DNA from: Usnea hakonensis
Taxonomy: Eukaryota > Ascomycota > Lecanoromycetes > Lecanorales > Parmeliaceae
Direction of reading: 5' to 3'
Assembly (NCBI GenBank): GCA_013423325.1
Contig: BLJB01000270.1
Span: 1-64,000, forward strand
Length of the DNA: 64,000 nucleotides
In this document: piece by piece, positions 1 to 10,787 of the stretch
Position numbering within the stretch: the first letter of the stretch is position 1
How the letters are laid out: the number at the start of each line of letters is the position of its first letter
Notes under the pieces: model-generated
What the model was told of the DNA's origin: nothing
Seen by the model: only the letters and a program-made list of their open reading frames with translations
The model's database searches: none
Program-made: the position numbers and the translations under genes

Positions 1-958
1 GGGTCGGGAGGTTTAGTACTAATAACGAGTACTTTTTTATCTTATAGCTATTAGATAGCCACCTAATTCCCGTGATCTTAAGTTCCGGGTATATTCTCCG
101 GTTGTTCTATTTAATCCTCCTCTTTGTCCCTAGCCACGCACTGGTATCTACTCTATTAACTCTGATGCCGTGTGCTATTACCGGGTATACCTTTCGTATA
201 ATGCTGGCCGACGCGTACTTCTCCGTGAGCCAGGACGTGTCCTTCTCCAAGTCTTCTTTTGCGTCCGTCGTGGTTGTCTGGATTAGGAGGTCGCCACTGC
301 GAAGATAGCGCGCCGTCTCTAGCTGTTCGACTCCCTCTCCTTATGTCCGTGTGTCCTTTAGTTCCCTTAGGATCTCTTCCGCTGTTTCTCCTATGCTCTT
401 GCTTTCCTTCTCGTCTCTGACTCGTATTAGGAGCTGTCTCCGTTTTCTCGAATCCTCTGGTTGGATCGTGTGGACTGTAGCGCTGGGGGGGCCCCCCCTG
501 GGTGTTTTGAACGGGTTTCCTTGGCTCTATCTAGTGGTTGGGCTGTCTTGACGCGTCGGCGTGCTTGTCTAGCTTCTTGTTCGTTCCTCCTCGCGTTGTC
601 TCGTCTGCTTTTCTTTCTCCTATTGTAGCTCCGCGCGTAGCTTCGTAATTTCTCGACTCTGTCCTTCTGCGAGTACTCGTATAATATTAATCGACGCGTT
701 TCCCGCTACTCGGTATTCGTCCGGTGTAGGTTCGAATAGGATCTTGAGTGTCTAGAGTACCTCTTCTAGGCTCCCTGTCTGTGTTGTTGGTATCGCGAAC
801 GCGGTAGCCGCGTCTTGTTCTACTTCCGTGTTGGTGTGCTCCACCCCCTTGGGGGTAGTAGTAGTCCCTATTGTGTCTGTATCTGGTAGTGTGTCTTCTT
901 CTTCTGGTTCCCCACCTAATGTGAAAGGCTTCTCTTCGTGCTGGTTGTTGTACTTCAT
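1..958 (-). pseudogene. LINE retrotransposon ORF1 (Tad/I-clade type), decayed, runs off the window edge
   Basis: Read on the minus strand from an ATG at 958, one single frame stays protein-like all the way to base 1 but is broken by about six TAG/TAA codons (the first at 752-754, 620-622 and 569-571). The downstream part has the pattern of ORF1 of Tad-like LINEs: a charged coiled region, then 'SGDLLIQT', 'DTSWL', 'YPVIAHGIRV' and 'GIRWLS'. ORF1 of these elements encodes a nucleic-acid-binding protein needed for retrotransposition; the reverse-transcriptase ORF2 would lie outside the window. The frame is kept without indels and the TAG/TAA codons are one C-to-T step from CAG/CAA, which fits repeat-induced point mutation. 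Family call is from recalled motifs, so clade is uncertain. Confidence 0.65.
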
Positions 959-1345
959 TTCTATTTTATTTCTTATCTATAAATTTTTTCTATAATTTCT
1001 ATAATTATAGAGCGTTATTGACGCTTTCTAATAATATAAAAATAATTGAAATCGCTTAAATATACGTGGTAATATAATCTTTTAAAGAAATCTCCCCCCG
1101 GAGGGAGGGGGGGTTCTAGGGGGTCTTCCCCTAGAAATTAAAAAAAGTAAGTAGTATAAACCCCCTAGAGGACTTTCATACCAGAAATAACTTTCAAATA
1201 AAACTATTATTTAGGACTACTTTAAATCGATTATAATCGAGTACTACGAAATTTTTTTCGTGGGCCTATACTTGTTTATTATAACGATAACCTCTATATA
1301 GCGATATTTAATTTCGCACCAACTATATCGCTATAACCAGGTTTT
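959..1345. other. AT-rich flank / 5' region of the LINE
   Basis: This stretch lies upstream of the LINE ORF1 start and is very AT-rich with runs of A, T and short palindromes, unlike the balanced composition that begins near 1345. It probably holds the element's 5' untranslated region plus RIP-damaged sequence. No gene is seen. From 1345 to 1730 the composition returns to normal; I see only the upstream region of the hexokinase-like gene there. Confidence 0.4.
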
Positions 1346-1730
1346 ACTGTACCTTACTTCAAGTATTGTGGAGGCAGGAACTGCCGACTGGCAACTCCTG
1401 CCGACTTGGCAGACGGAAATGACGGAATGAATGGTACATACCCCGATTTCTACCATCTCAGTACTTTACTCCCCCACTCTAGGCCATCAATTAACAGCCT
1501 TCATAAACCAAAGACCTTCGAGTCATGCACAGAGCTTCATTGAGCTCTTCTCAAGAATGACATCCCATGGCTTCTCTACCTATCCTTGTTTTCAGGGTTT
1601 CGACAACCGCCTCTACCGCTTACTTCCACTGGCCCAATGCTCCTACTCTTTCTGGCAGTTAGGCTTCCTTTGATCTGGTTATCGCCAGCTCTAGGACAGC
1701 TCCTGCAGCGCTGCTGCCCTTTCCATTGAC

Positions 1731-3457
1731 ATGACCCCCACCAATTTCTTTAAACCTCGGTCAGCTCCTCCGTCACCCCTTCAACCTCCAAATCTCAATC
1801 CCCAAGCCAACACCATGGATCTCCGTCCACCTACCCTTCTAGACGATTTTCTGAAAGAGGTGGAAAGTCAATTCGTGTCTCAAACTTACGTGGACGAACT
1901 GCTCGCCATGTCTAAAAAGCTTCAAACCGAGCTTCGAGAGCAGCTACGTCTGGGCAATTCACAAGCCATGCTCCCGTCTGTCAACTACGAGCTACCTACG
2001 GGTGAAGAGGGAGGCAGATATTTGGCAGTAGAGGTTGGCGGCTCGAATCTACGTATCGCGGTGGTGGAGCTATATGGGAGAGAGCCTCCCACCCGCCTGC
2101 AGCCAATGAAGATCAAATGCATCATGTCCTTTCCCATCGATACGCCCATACGGCAACTGAAAGAATACGCTTTCTTTGACTGGATCGCTGAGAGAGTAAA
2201 CGAGTTGTTGAAGAAGGACTTCGAAAACTCTAGCCGAGGCTCTAGCTTCATCCAGGCGAGTGGGCCGGTATTGCGGATGGGTTTGGCCTGGTCTTTTCCT
2301 ATCGAGTATGCCCAGATCGTGGGATCTTATTCTAAATCTCGCCGGCTGATGTCGGCGTAGTCAGACAAGCATCGGAAGGGGCACTCTCAAGGCAATGGGC
2401 AAAGGATTTGAGTGCTCTGAGTACCTCATTGGTCAGGATCTCGGGGAGATCGTTATACGAGCCTTCGAACGAGCGGTAAAGTGTCCGCAAATTGTGTGGC
2501 GTTCGTTTCGTTGTACTGATTTTTCTTGGTCGGTAGAATCTCGCAGTCAATTCTCTCGCCATCGTTAACGACTCCTCCGCCGCCCTCCTTTGCCATGCAT
2601 ATCTTGAGCCTGCTACACGATTTGCGACAGTTCTTGGCACCGGTCTGAATGCCGCCATATATCTGCCTATTGCTGCTCTAAACCCTCAAAAGTTTGGGTC
2701 GCGTTCTTTACCTTTAGGGACGACTACGCATGTTCTAACCAATACTGAGCTTAGCATGTTCGGTAAAAGTACTTTTCCTACAACTCGTTGGGACAAAGCT
2801 CTCAACGCCGACCATATTTTGCCAGACTACCAGCCTTTCGAATACCTAATCGCAGGCAAATACATTGGCGAGATTGTACGGTTGATCATAGCGGAAGCCA
2901 CTCGCACAGCCGGGCTTTTTGGTGGAGCGCTGCCTCTGTCGTTATTCGACAAGTATACCCTTGATACTGGACATCTAGCCTGTGTTGATGTTGAAAAAGA
3001 CATCTCTCTTTCGTGTGCTATTTTCGGCGACCTGTACCCAGGCCGGTATACAGACAACTATTCTCCACATTCAGGCAAATTGTCTCCAAGTGAGAAGGAC
3101 ATGGCCTTCGTCCAAGCCGTCGTGAGACTGGTGATTTACCGCTCGGGTGCACTTTTTTCGGTCGGAATCCATGCATTGACAACACTACTTCGAGAAGTAG
3201 AGACTGTAGACATAAGAGAGCTTGCCATTGCTTGCAACGGCAGCATTATCAATCACTACCCTTACTACCTGGGCAGAGCGCAGGCAACGCTCGATCAGTT
3301 TCACGATTTTGAAGGCCTTGAAGACAACGTGAGGGTATCATTGAAGGAATCGACAGATAGTGCTGTGCTGGGTGCTGCCGTTGCCGTGGCTATGGCCTTT
3401 AAGCACCCATATATTAATAAGTACACCCCTGACATCAGTATGCCTATCTTTAGATGA
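1731..3457 (+). CDS. Hexokinase-family protein (atypical, three exons)
   Basis: Exons 1731-2305, 2361-2475 and 2537-3457 give about 536 residues (508 if translation starts at the second ATG, 1815, which sits in a better CACCATGG context and begins 'MDLRPPTLLDDF'). Hexokinases phosphorylate hexoses with ATP in the cytosol. Visible motifs: the phosphate-binding 'VGGSNLR', 'GLAWSFPID' followed by 'QTS' and 'MGKGF' across intron 1, the catalytic Asp in 'IVNDSSAAL', the adenosine motif 'VLGTGLNAAIYL', and 'NTELSMFGKSTFPTTRWD' where most hexokinases have NxEWGxFG. The E is kept but the W and G are changed. This divergence resembles the atypical fungal hexokinases (HxkC/XprF-type regulators) or GlcNAc-kinase-like members; which one cannot be told from sequence alone. 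The introns (55 and 61 nt) keep the frame, so the gene looks intact. Confidence 0.8.
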
Positions 3458-4102
3458 GACGATGTGGGGAAAGGGGAACGTAAGAAGCGACACGATTTGT
3501 GTGTTTGCTGTCGACGGGTGGGGATAGATTGGAGGTAGCGCTCTTACTTGGTCTTGTACCTATTTCTAATCGCTCTACAGCATGATTAGACATGCGGGGG
3601 GCCCGATCAACGGGTTCACTGTGTTACTGATGATTGTCCGTCTTGATAGATGGATGTGAATGAGTATATCCCATCGAAACAATCTCTCTCTGGATCGAGA
3701 TGGAGTAGTTATTCGTTCATATTGTCTTGCGTGGCCTTTCTTTCTTATCTCGAGAACGGAATTCTGATGCTTTGCTTTGCTTTGCTGCCCATTTTTCTTC
3801 TCCTTCTTCTTCTTCTTCTTCTTTCCCCCCCTCTCTCTCTTTCCTTTTTCTTCCCCTGTGATAAGGAGTCTCAGACCCGAACCTCCGTACCTTACCTGCT
3901 TAGCCCTGAGATTTTTGCTGATCAACCATCTTTTCACTGGCACTTTTTTTTTCGGAATTCGATACGCGTGTCTGTCTGTGAAACTGCCCCTGATGTATCT
4001 ATATTACACCTACCTATACTCTATAACCTCCCTCTACCCTCGACGTGGAAAAGTTCCGGAATATCTCTCCCTCCCGAGTCCCAACAGTCTGTCTAGCCTA
4101 AC
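3458..4102. other. Convergent intergenic region with pyrimidine tract
   Basis: This lies between the 3' ends of the hexokinase-like and PHD genes. It contains a long CTT/CT-rich tract around 3795-3850 on the plus strand and three copies of CTAACC at 4096-4113. The open frames here are low-complexity products of the pyrimidine tract; I see no gene. Confidence 0.4.
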
Positions 4103-5665
4103 CTAACCTAACCGCGGCAGCGTGCTCCGATCCGCCGAGTCGGGAAAATTGTCTAAGAATTCTACGCGGTTCGGATAGGAGTCCGCGTGAGGGTTGAAGT
4201 GCACGGCTGGGGTTACGGTTACGAAGATGGGGTCTTCTTCGGGCGAGGAGGAGGAGGAGCTGTAGGGGGAGCGGAGGATTATTACGAGGGGGGATGATGG
4301 GGTAGGAGTACTTTGAGGGCTGGTTAGATCGATTTGATTGTTGGTGGAATGAGGGGTGGGTGTGGGTGTGGCGGATGGGATGGAGATGATGTCGTTGTTG
4401 TCATTTTCTGGATTGGAGGGGGGATGGTAGGAGCTGCAGCTTGTGGTGGATGAGATCTCGTCTTGTGTGATGTCCATGTAGTCCGAGGAGTCTTCTGATG
4501 GAGATGGGGGGTGGGTGTGGTGCTCATCGTCGTCGTTGACTTGGTGGGTGGAGGGTGAAGGGGTCTGTGTTTCTGCTCCAGAGTAGTCGGACTGCCGAGG
4601 GGTTATGTCTCCGTCTTCGTCGACGTCCATTGTGTCGGAGTAGGAGGAGTGGGGGGAGGTGGATGATATTGAGAGGATGGAAGGGGTTTGAGGGCTTGCG
4701 GCTGGAGAGGAGTGCGATGAGCCTGGCGTTGCCTCGTCGTTGTCGCTGTCGTCTTCTTCCTCCTCCTCTTGGTTTTCAGACTGCTCTTCTTCATCCTCGT
4801 CGTCTTCCATGTTCGTGTCTGGAAAGAAGTCGTTGGAGAAGATGCCGGTGACGGATTTTCTCCTCTTGAATGGGCTCTCTTCCTCGTTCTCACCCTCATC
4901 CTCATCCTCCTCTTCTTCCTCGTCGACGTCCTCTTTGTAGACAGACCCGTCTTCGTCACTGCTTTCCTTCCGAACCGAACTCGCAGACGAATCAGTCTTG
5001 GCAACTTCTTTCTTCTCTACTCTTGGCCTGAGCCCACCAACTCTCGGTCTCAGGCCATGCGAGCTCGTCTCGGTCTCCTCGGCTGCGTGTCTTACAGACC
5101 TCCTTCGCTTTCCTACGACGGCATCTTCCATCCCCCACTCGGCGTCTATCTTCCTCTTCATCTCTTCTTCCTCGTCTGAGGGTAGCTCTACCCATCCCTG
5201 CCATTTTGGTTTGGGTTTCTTCTGCGCTGGCTTCTTCATGGCAACGCCTTTCTTGACTGATTTTCCATCCTCATTCTTAGTGTTAGCCTCCTGCTTCTGG
5301 GCCTTGTCCTTCGATGTAGTTGGCGTCGTCGTGGCCGCTTTTGCACTTGTTGATTGCGACTCTTTGCCTTTGGCAGATTTTGATGCAGCTAACTTACCAG
5401 TCTTTGGATGCGGTAGCGAAGCTGCTCGTTTCTTGACCAATTGCTTCACGTAGAATGACGCATTGGGACTACATTTCGGACACAACCATGTCCCTACCGG
5501 CTCCTCTGTCACATGCACGCATTCCCAATGGTACCAGGAGATCCGGCAGTCCTCGTTGTCGCATTTGATGTATTGTCCAGTTCCGTCACCCAAGCCACAG
5601 CTGCACGGACAATCCGAACTGGAAGAAGAGGGAGAGGGGGAAGGGGATTGGGATTGGTTGGACAT
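4103..5665 (-). CDS. PHD-finger protein with long acidic/Ser-rich tail
   Basis: Single exon of 520 residues from the ATG at 5665; an upstream in-frame ATG at 5752 would add 29 residues, but the shorter start places a Ser-rich leader directly before the PHD finger. Residues about 14-60 form a C4HC3 PHD finger ('CPCSCGLG...YIKCDNEDC..WYHWECV...WLCPKC') of the kind found at the C-terminus of ING and related chromatin readers, which bind the histone H3 tail, often methylated K4. The remainder is disordered: a Lys-rich basic stretch, then long Asp/Glu runs, then Ser/Thr/Pro-rich sequence to the end. It is probably a nuclear chromatin-associated protein. No catalytic domain is visible. No introns are needed. 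Confidence 0.8.
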   Translation of the reverse strand: MSNQSQSPSPSPSSSSSDCPCSCGLGDGTGQYIKCDNEDCRISWYHWECVHVTEEPVGTWLCPKCSPNASFYVKQLVKKRAASLPHPKTGKLAASKSAKGKESQSTSAKAATTTPTTSKDKAQKQEANTKNEDGKSVKKGVAMKKPAQKKPKPKWQGWVELPSDEEEEMKRKIDAEWGMEDAVVGKRRRSVRHAAEETETSSHGLRPRVGGLRPRVEKKEVAKTDSSASSVRKESSDEDGSVYKEDVDEEEEEDEDEGENEEESPFKRRKSVTGIFSNDFFPDTNMEDDEDEEEQSENQEEEEEDDSDNDEATPGSSHSSPAASPQTPSILSISSTSPHSSYSDTMDVDEDGDITPRQSDYSGAETQTPSPSTHQVNDDDEHHTHPPSPSEDSSDYMDITQDEISSTTSCSSYHPPSNPENDNNDIISIPSATPTPTPHSTNNQIDLTSPQSTPTPSSPLVIILRSPYSSSSSSPEEDPIFVTVTPAVHFNPHADSYPNRVEFLDNFPDSADRSTLPRLG

Positions 5666-5879
5666 TCTGAGTACCCGGAGTAATGAGTGGGAGTGGAATG
5701 AGGCTGTGACGGGGATGTTGTAAAGTTGTTTTGCAGCTGAAGTTCGGTACAAATGTCACGTAATCTGAAGACAGTGAAGGCGGTATATGGTGGTGTTGAG
5801 GAAAGAGGAAAAAATGAAGACCAGAATCTTACGAGGTAAAGATATCATCAGAGGCTTGAGTATCGAGCCCCTCGCATCA

Positions 5880-6708
5880 ATTTCGTTGTGTCCTCCTGTC
5901 TGAGAGTTCAATGGCATGGCATTGATTACGACAACGCCTTTGTCTTATTTCCCATGCCCCAACAATGCTGGGGTGGACAAAGAGCTTGTGGCGTTGGTGT
6001 ATGGTCCTCGCGCCTTTGTAGGCCAGACAGAGGGCCATTGTTGCAGCTGGGTGGGCCGAGACCTCTGCGTCGTCGACCAATTGAAAGTAGCATTCTGTCC
6101 CTTGGAAGAGAGCTTGTCCCCCAAGGGGTGATGCGGTGTTTCTGTCATGCTCCTTCCCCATCCCCATAATGCTTGACGCTACTTTGCTTTGGACCTCGAA
6201 TTGGCCTCGTCGAGCTTCCAGCCCCAGGGCAACTTTTTGAATTCGTCGAACTTTTGAGTGATGCCCATTCGGATTTTGTGCCAGTCTGGACAATTGAAGA
6301 TCAAAATCAGGTAATTGGCGAGGTGCAGTAGCGCTTCAACTCATCTCTTGCTCACGATCTTCAGGTGAGCGCGCATCGTTTCGGAAATCCTTAAACGTCG
6401 GAGGATCGTCAGGTGATGGAAATCGAGTACCGTGTTCCCGCGATCGGGGGAAGGAGGTGGTCAGGTAGGAACGCTCCGTCGTCGTACACCGCTCTGCTCT
6501 CAATCAGCATGGCTCCTCTGATATCGAAAGGTATCACGGCCGGCTGTCTCATACCGTTGTAGACGTGCGACGAGACCGGCCTTCCACCACTATAAGGGCG
6601 GCACGGAAGGTCCTCGGACTTTTCATCGGAGTGATTGGTGCTGTGCTTGACGTCTTAGAATTTTCACGAGACACTGAAAGATTGGTAGATGTTAACGAAC
6701 GAGACTAA
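5880..6708 (+). pseudogene. Unrecognised gene, apparently decayed or hard to splice
   Basis: The plus strand has protein-like segments that do not join cleanly. One frame open from 5888 reads 'PIESSILSLGRELVPQGVM', hits TAA at 6167-6169 and continues in the same frame as 'LTLLCFGPRIGLVELPAPG' and 'SDFVPVWTIEDQNQ' to about 6308. A GTAATT donor then follows, and an AG at 6411-6412 restores the frame ('MEIEYRVPAIGG', 'MAPLISKGITAGCLIPL') up to TAG at 6560-6562. A last segment in another frame ends 'VLDVLEFSRDTERLVDVNERD' at about 6705. The TAA would be CAA before one C-to-T change. I do not recognise the family. It could be a pseudogene or a real gene with introns I cannot place. Confidence 0.4.
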
Positions 6709-9135
6709 GTGCTACGCATATACTAGATGGGGAGCTTGGAAAGACTTACGCACGTGTGTGTATAAGAAGCTAAATGTCATGACATCCCGTGGTCTGTGAT
6801 TTATATATATATTTCTATAAAACTAGTTCTGGTAGTAGGGATACGAAGAAAGAGCAGGAGAGCGAGAGCCATCATCAATATCTAGAGATACGATGATTAG
6901 GCAGCTTGGCAAACAGACTAACCTTGCCATGATGGCCGTTCATCCGGCAGCATGCATGAATTTCGCTTTAAAGATGTTTCACCGAACAATGAAAAGAGCC
7001 CTTACTGAGAGGTACGATGTGCAAGATGGGAACTTCCCAACGACTTGTCTTTGATGAGCCTTGGTTGGCCATTGTCCTTTCCGTTGTCGACTTGAAGCTT
7101 TAGGCCCGGCGCAGGGTACATCAGCCGAGGTATTCACGGCAGGTCAGTCCTGATTGGCAAATGAATGACTCCGAAATGAAATGAGAGAAAGCGACCTCTG
7201 TTCTGCACGCATACGTCTGGGGCTCCGTGAGTGTAACGTCACCCGACACTCAGTGCAGCGATTCTGGAGCTGATTGCCCGTCATGGTAGCATCCTGGATT
7301 TCCTGGGGCAGAAAAAATTATAATGTCGATAATGAGGCCTTTGCATCTCTCATGCGAGCTTGCAAGAGAGAGCTATTGTTAGAGGCGGCTTTCATCGACT
7401 CTATCGCGAACGTATCAGTCGCGGCGCGACAAATGATCGATTGAGGTCGGTGAGGTTAAAAGCTAACGAAGGCTGTTTGCTTCCTCACCCCTCAGGTCAG
7501 CTGGACAGATTTCTTTGTCTGGGATACCAAAACCCCACCTCATCTCTCACTCCCTCCCCCCATCCCAAACCCTCACCAAAGCCGCATCACACCAACTCTC
7601 TCTGCCCCTCAATTAGCCAGGACTTCCCATGCATCAAGAACCCACTGAAAAAGTACATCCCAAAACGTCATCCTCTATACACATAAGAAGTTCTACCTCC
7701 CATCATATCAGACTCCTCAAGACCCTCAATTCATAATTCTCAGAATCTCCGGAGGATTCAAAGATTGTGGCCATACAGTGCTTGACCGTATCGTTTCAGC
7801 CAGACCAATCCTTCACGTGCTGATTAAATCGTAATTATATTGCCAGCCAGCTCCATCTGGTGTATAAGGTACACCAGTATGTTTAAGTGGATGAGAGGAG
7901 GAGATGAGAATGCTAGAGCGTCCAGACATGGCATTGCGTAATTCTGTATGTCAGACGGGTACGACATGGAACTCCATGATGGCATCTTGCATTAGCTGTT
8001 TGTGCTCCATGGGGATTGATTCACAACGTGAACACCTTTCGAGCTCTCACACACGATACTCGAACACGGCTATCGAATATAATATTCGTAATAGTCCTAC
8101 CACCATTGTGACAAATTGACGACTCCGTGGAATGCAGCATTACGCAGTCTTATACGTAGCCATGCTCCCCATTCACACGCGGTAGCGAATAGTAGCCGTG
8201 ATCAACAACCAAAGGAATATGCCCTTCTTCCTTCTTTGACCGCTGCTTCAATCTTAGTGACATATCTTACCTAACCAAATATAATACAGCTTTCTGCCCT
8301 TCTTAGCGCGTTGTAATGAAAAGATTCCAAATCTCTAGTTCCGTCAATACTTTCCTTTTCCCTTGTTCAGTCTTCCCTGATTGATGAACCCCATTTCGGC
8401 AGAATGCAAGACATAAATTTGACGACGATCCAGGTTCCTTCAAAACATCGGTTCCACACAAAATTACGACGTATCACCATCCACCATCCAGCGTCCAGAC
8501 CCGACCCCTCATTCAGGCCAAAAATAGCACTCTTCCCGTGCGTCATGTGTAGAATAAATCCTGGTGCTGTTTCATGTTCTAGATATATCCGCGATAATGG
8601 TGCGCTTATAGGCTAGGGGATTTAGTTCATTTTCCGAAGACCGTTTATGCGACCACTAGAACGCCCGAACATGTTCTAGTGATTCTAAGTGGTTTCATTT
8701 TTGACCTTTTCGGACTCTGGAGTGCAGATGGTGGGGACGGAGCGGGACGGAGTCTTGTAAATATAGAAAATTGAGTGGACAGATGCGAATCATGCATCAT
8801 CGTGAAACAAACGACTTGCCCAAGCAGGCTAGAATAAGAAAGCTATGAAGAACATCAATGATGCCGATTGGCCGCAGATCTTGGTACTCGACGCCAATTA
8901 TGCGGCCGTTTCTCGTCGTAAAGAAGTGGAGATTGACAATAATGTACGAGGAAACTTGAATCGTGATCAGGAATTATTGATTATCGACTAGCTATGGACA
9001 AGCCCAGGTCTTGGGCAATTTCATTCGTGAGAGAAAGGGTATTTCGCAGACAGTAAGCGCTAAAGTCGTAGAGGTAGCACAACGTATGAATATTAATGGG
9101 TCATATCAGTCATGAGACCATGACGCACGCTAGTC
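6709..9135. other. Gene-poor stretch
   Basis: No frame here shows a recognisable domain or a convincing exon chain. The longest plus-strand frame (7360-7686, 108 codons) is Pro/Ser-rich in its second half and looks incidental. A 48-codon frame at 8846-8992 has balanced composition but no upstream or downstream support. No tRNA or repeat was found by eye. Confidence 0.35.
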
Positions 9136-10084
9136 TCACGTCCGAATGATATGATTCGAGTGCCCAGGAACCCTTCGGATGCAAAGTTCGCAGTTTGCTC
9201 TCGGGCCCATCGAAAACGATAGCTTCCTCGGTGGTGGGGCGGCATAGCTTGCGGAACTTGCAACAGGATCTGAATCGGACTGGCAGGTGAAGTTGTTTTC
9301 TGGTGTCCCCAAAAATTGTGGTTGATAGGTGTAATCGACTCCTCCTCTTCTGTTGTGGCCACTTAAACGTAGATCCATCATTTCCCCGGACATTATTGCG
9401 GATGAAAGTTCCATAACCTCATCTTCGTCGATAGGAGTCGGCAGTCTCCGGCGGCGAGCGTAGTCGTCGTAATCGACTTCTTGCTGTAGTCGGGACGCGT
9501 GACTCTCCAGGTTTCCACCCATATTTATCTTTGCGTCTATGGATCGCTGGAAATGCCCGTAGATAGGAGTAGGTAGTCGGCCACCAGTGACATTGTTCTG
9601 TGTCATTTGGGTGGGCTCAGCCAGTTGAAATTCCATTGTGCGTGGTGAGGCCGTGGGCGATGGCGTCCGAGGGAATTGGGCCCATTGTCGAGGTGAGGCA
9701 AGGGGCAAAGAGTCTGTCATGTCCGTGTCTGAATCATAGCTCTGGTCTTGTTGGAAAATGGAGGCGGTGCTAAAAGTGGGATGTTGTTGTTCGCAAGCAA
9801 TGTTTGTAGATTGAAAGGGTGGCGAATTCTCTTCCTCTGAAGAATCTGCAGGAGTGATGGTTTGAGTGAAGAGTGGTGAAGGTCTGTTTCGGGACTGAGA
9901 GAGGGGGCGGGTGTGTCTGGTATTGGGTGAGATACGGAAGGGTAAGGTCGATCTCTGTTGGCCCGGTCAGCAACACGGTCTTGGTAAGAAGCAGAGTACC
10001 TGCAAGACTGACCTTGGTATCAGGCGCACATTTTTGCAAGTCATCGCCCTCATCTTCGCGGCCTCGTTTCTTGGAGTTGAACAT
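9136..10084 (-). CDS. Conserved fungal protein of unknown function (two exons)
   Basis: Exon 1 is 10013-10084 and exon 2 is 9136-9894, joined by a 118 nt GTCAGT..CAG intron, giving 276 residues. The N-terminus 'MFNSKKRGREDEGDD' is basic and acidic in turn and could carry a nuclear signal. The middle is acidic and Ser-rich ('TPADSSEEE'), and two short motifs of similar form follow, 'GRLPTPIYGHF' and 'RRRLPTPIDEDE'. Such paired LPTPI motifs are familiar from an uncharacterised family of small mould proteins; no enzymatic domain or membrane segment is seen. Start choice rests on the short exon 1 that joins in phase 0 at a good splice pair. Function unknown. Confidence 0.65.
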
Positions 10085-10787
10085 GTCTGCGACTTTGGGT
10101 TGGTAATGTGGAGCTATAAAGCGAGCAGGAGTATTTGGTGAGGCTGACGGGTAAGGTATGGTGGAGAAGTCAGAAGATGAGAGGCATTGCTTAAGATATA
10201 CGATGGAGGTGGCAGCCTCAAACAAAGTGGGTCATCTCGCATGAATCCACCTAGGTTGGACCAACTACTTGTAGAGTAGTGCTGAATGCAAGATGTTGAC
10301 ACTTGAAACAAGGCAGTTGTCACTCGAAGGGTTAAGCGATCAGGGAAATACTCTACGTAAAGTAGGTAGGGAAAGAACAGACGGAGACGGTGTAATAAAT
10401 CTTGGGGCCATTACAAGATACAGGCTAGCGCTCTCAAATAAAATACATTGGTGCGGAGAAGTAAAAGGCCGATGCCGGATCACTCATCCAGATCCTGGCC
10501 TTTTGCCAAGGCTGACGCACTAGGTACGTACTGGAGTCATCAATTTTGACCGCACGAGCTTGATTTATTGGCGAATCGTCCCCCACGGCTACTATTCGCT
10601 ACCGTTCATATCGACAGCGCAGTATATAAAGTATCTGTATGACGCCAAGTCAGCAAAGCTCTGATAATGCCCTTTCGCCTTTGACACCAACAGTCAATCC
10701 TGCAAGTGTCCCATCAGCTCGATCGACTTGAGCAAAGCACCTCAAGCTCTCTGTTCTTCCAATTGTTCCGCAACACCCATTCACACA
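10085..10787. promoter_or_regulatory. Divergent promoter region
   Basis: About 700 bp separate the starts of the LPTPI-motif gene (minus) and the DAHP synthase (plus), so both promoters must lie here. I looked for a CPC1/Gcn4 site (TGASTCA), expected upstream of aromatic amino-acid genes, and found only a near match (GGAGTCAT, about 10533). No repeat or RNA gene was seen. Confidence 0.35.

Noticed and set aside
8846..8992. 48-codon peptide frame with balanced composition
   Set aside because: No conserved feature, no neighbouring exon; chance frames of this size are common.
10525..10545. Possible CPC1/Gcn4 site upstream of DAHP synthase
   Set aside because: GGAGTCAT differs from TGASTCA and a single near match in 700 bp is expected by chance.
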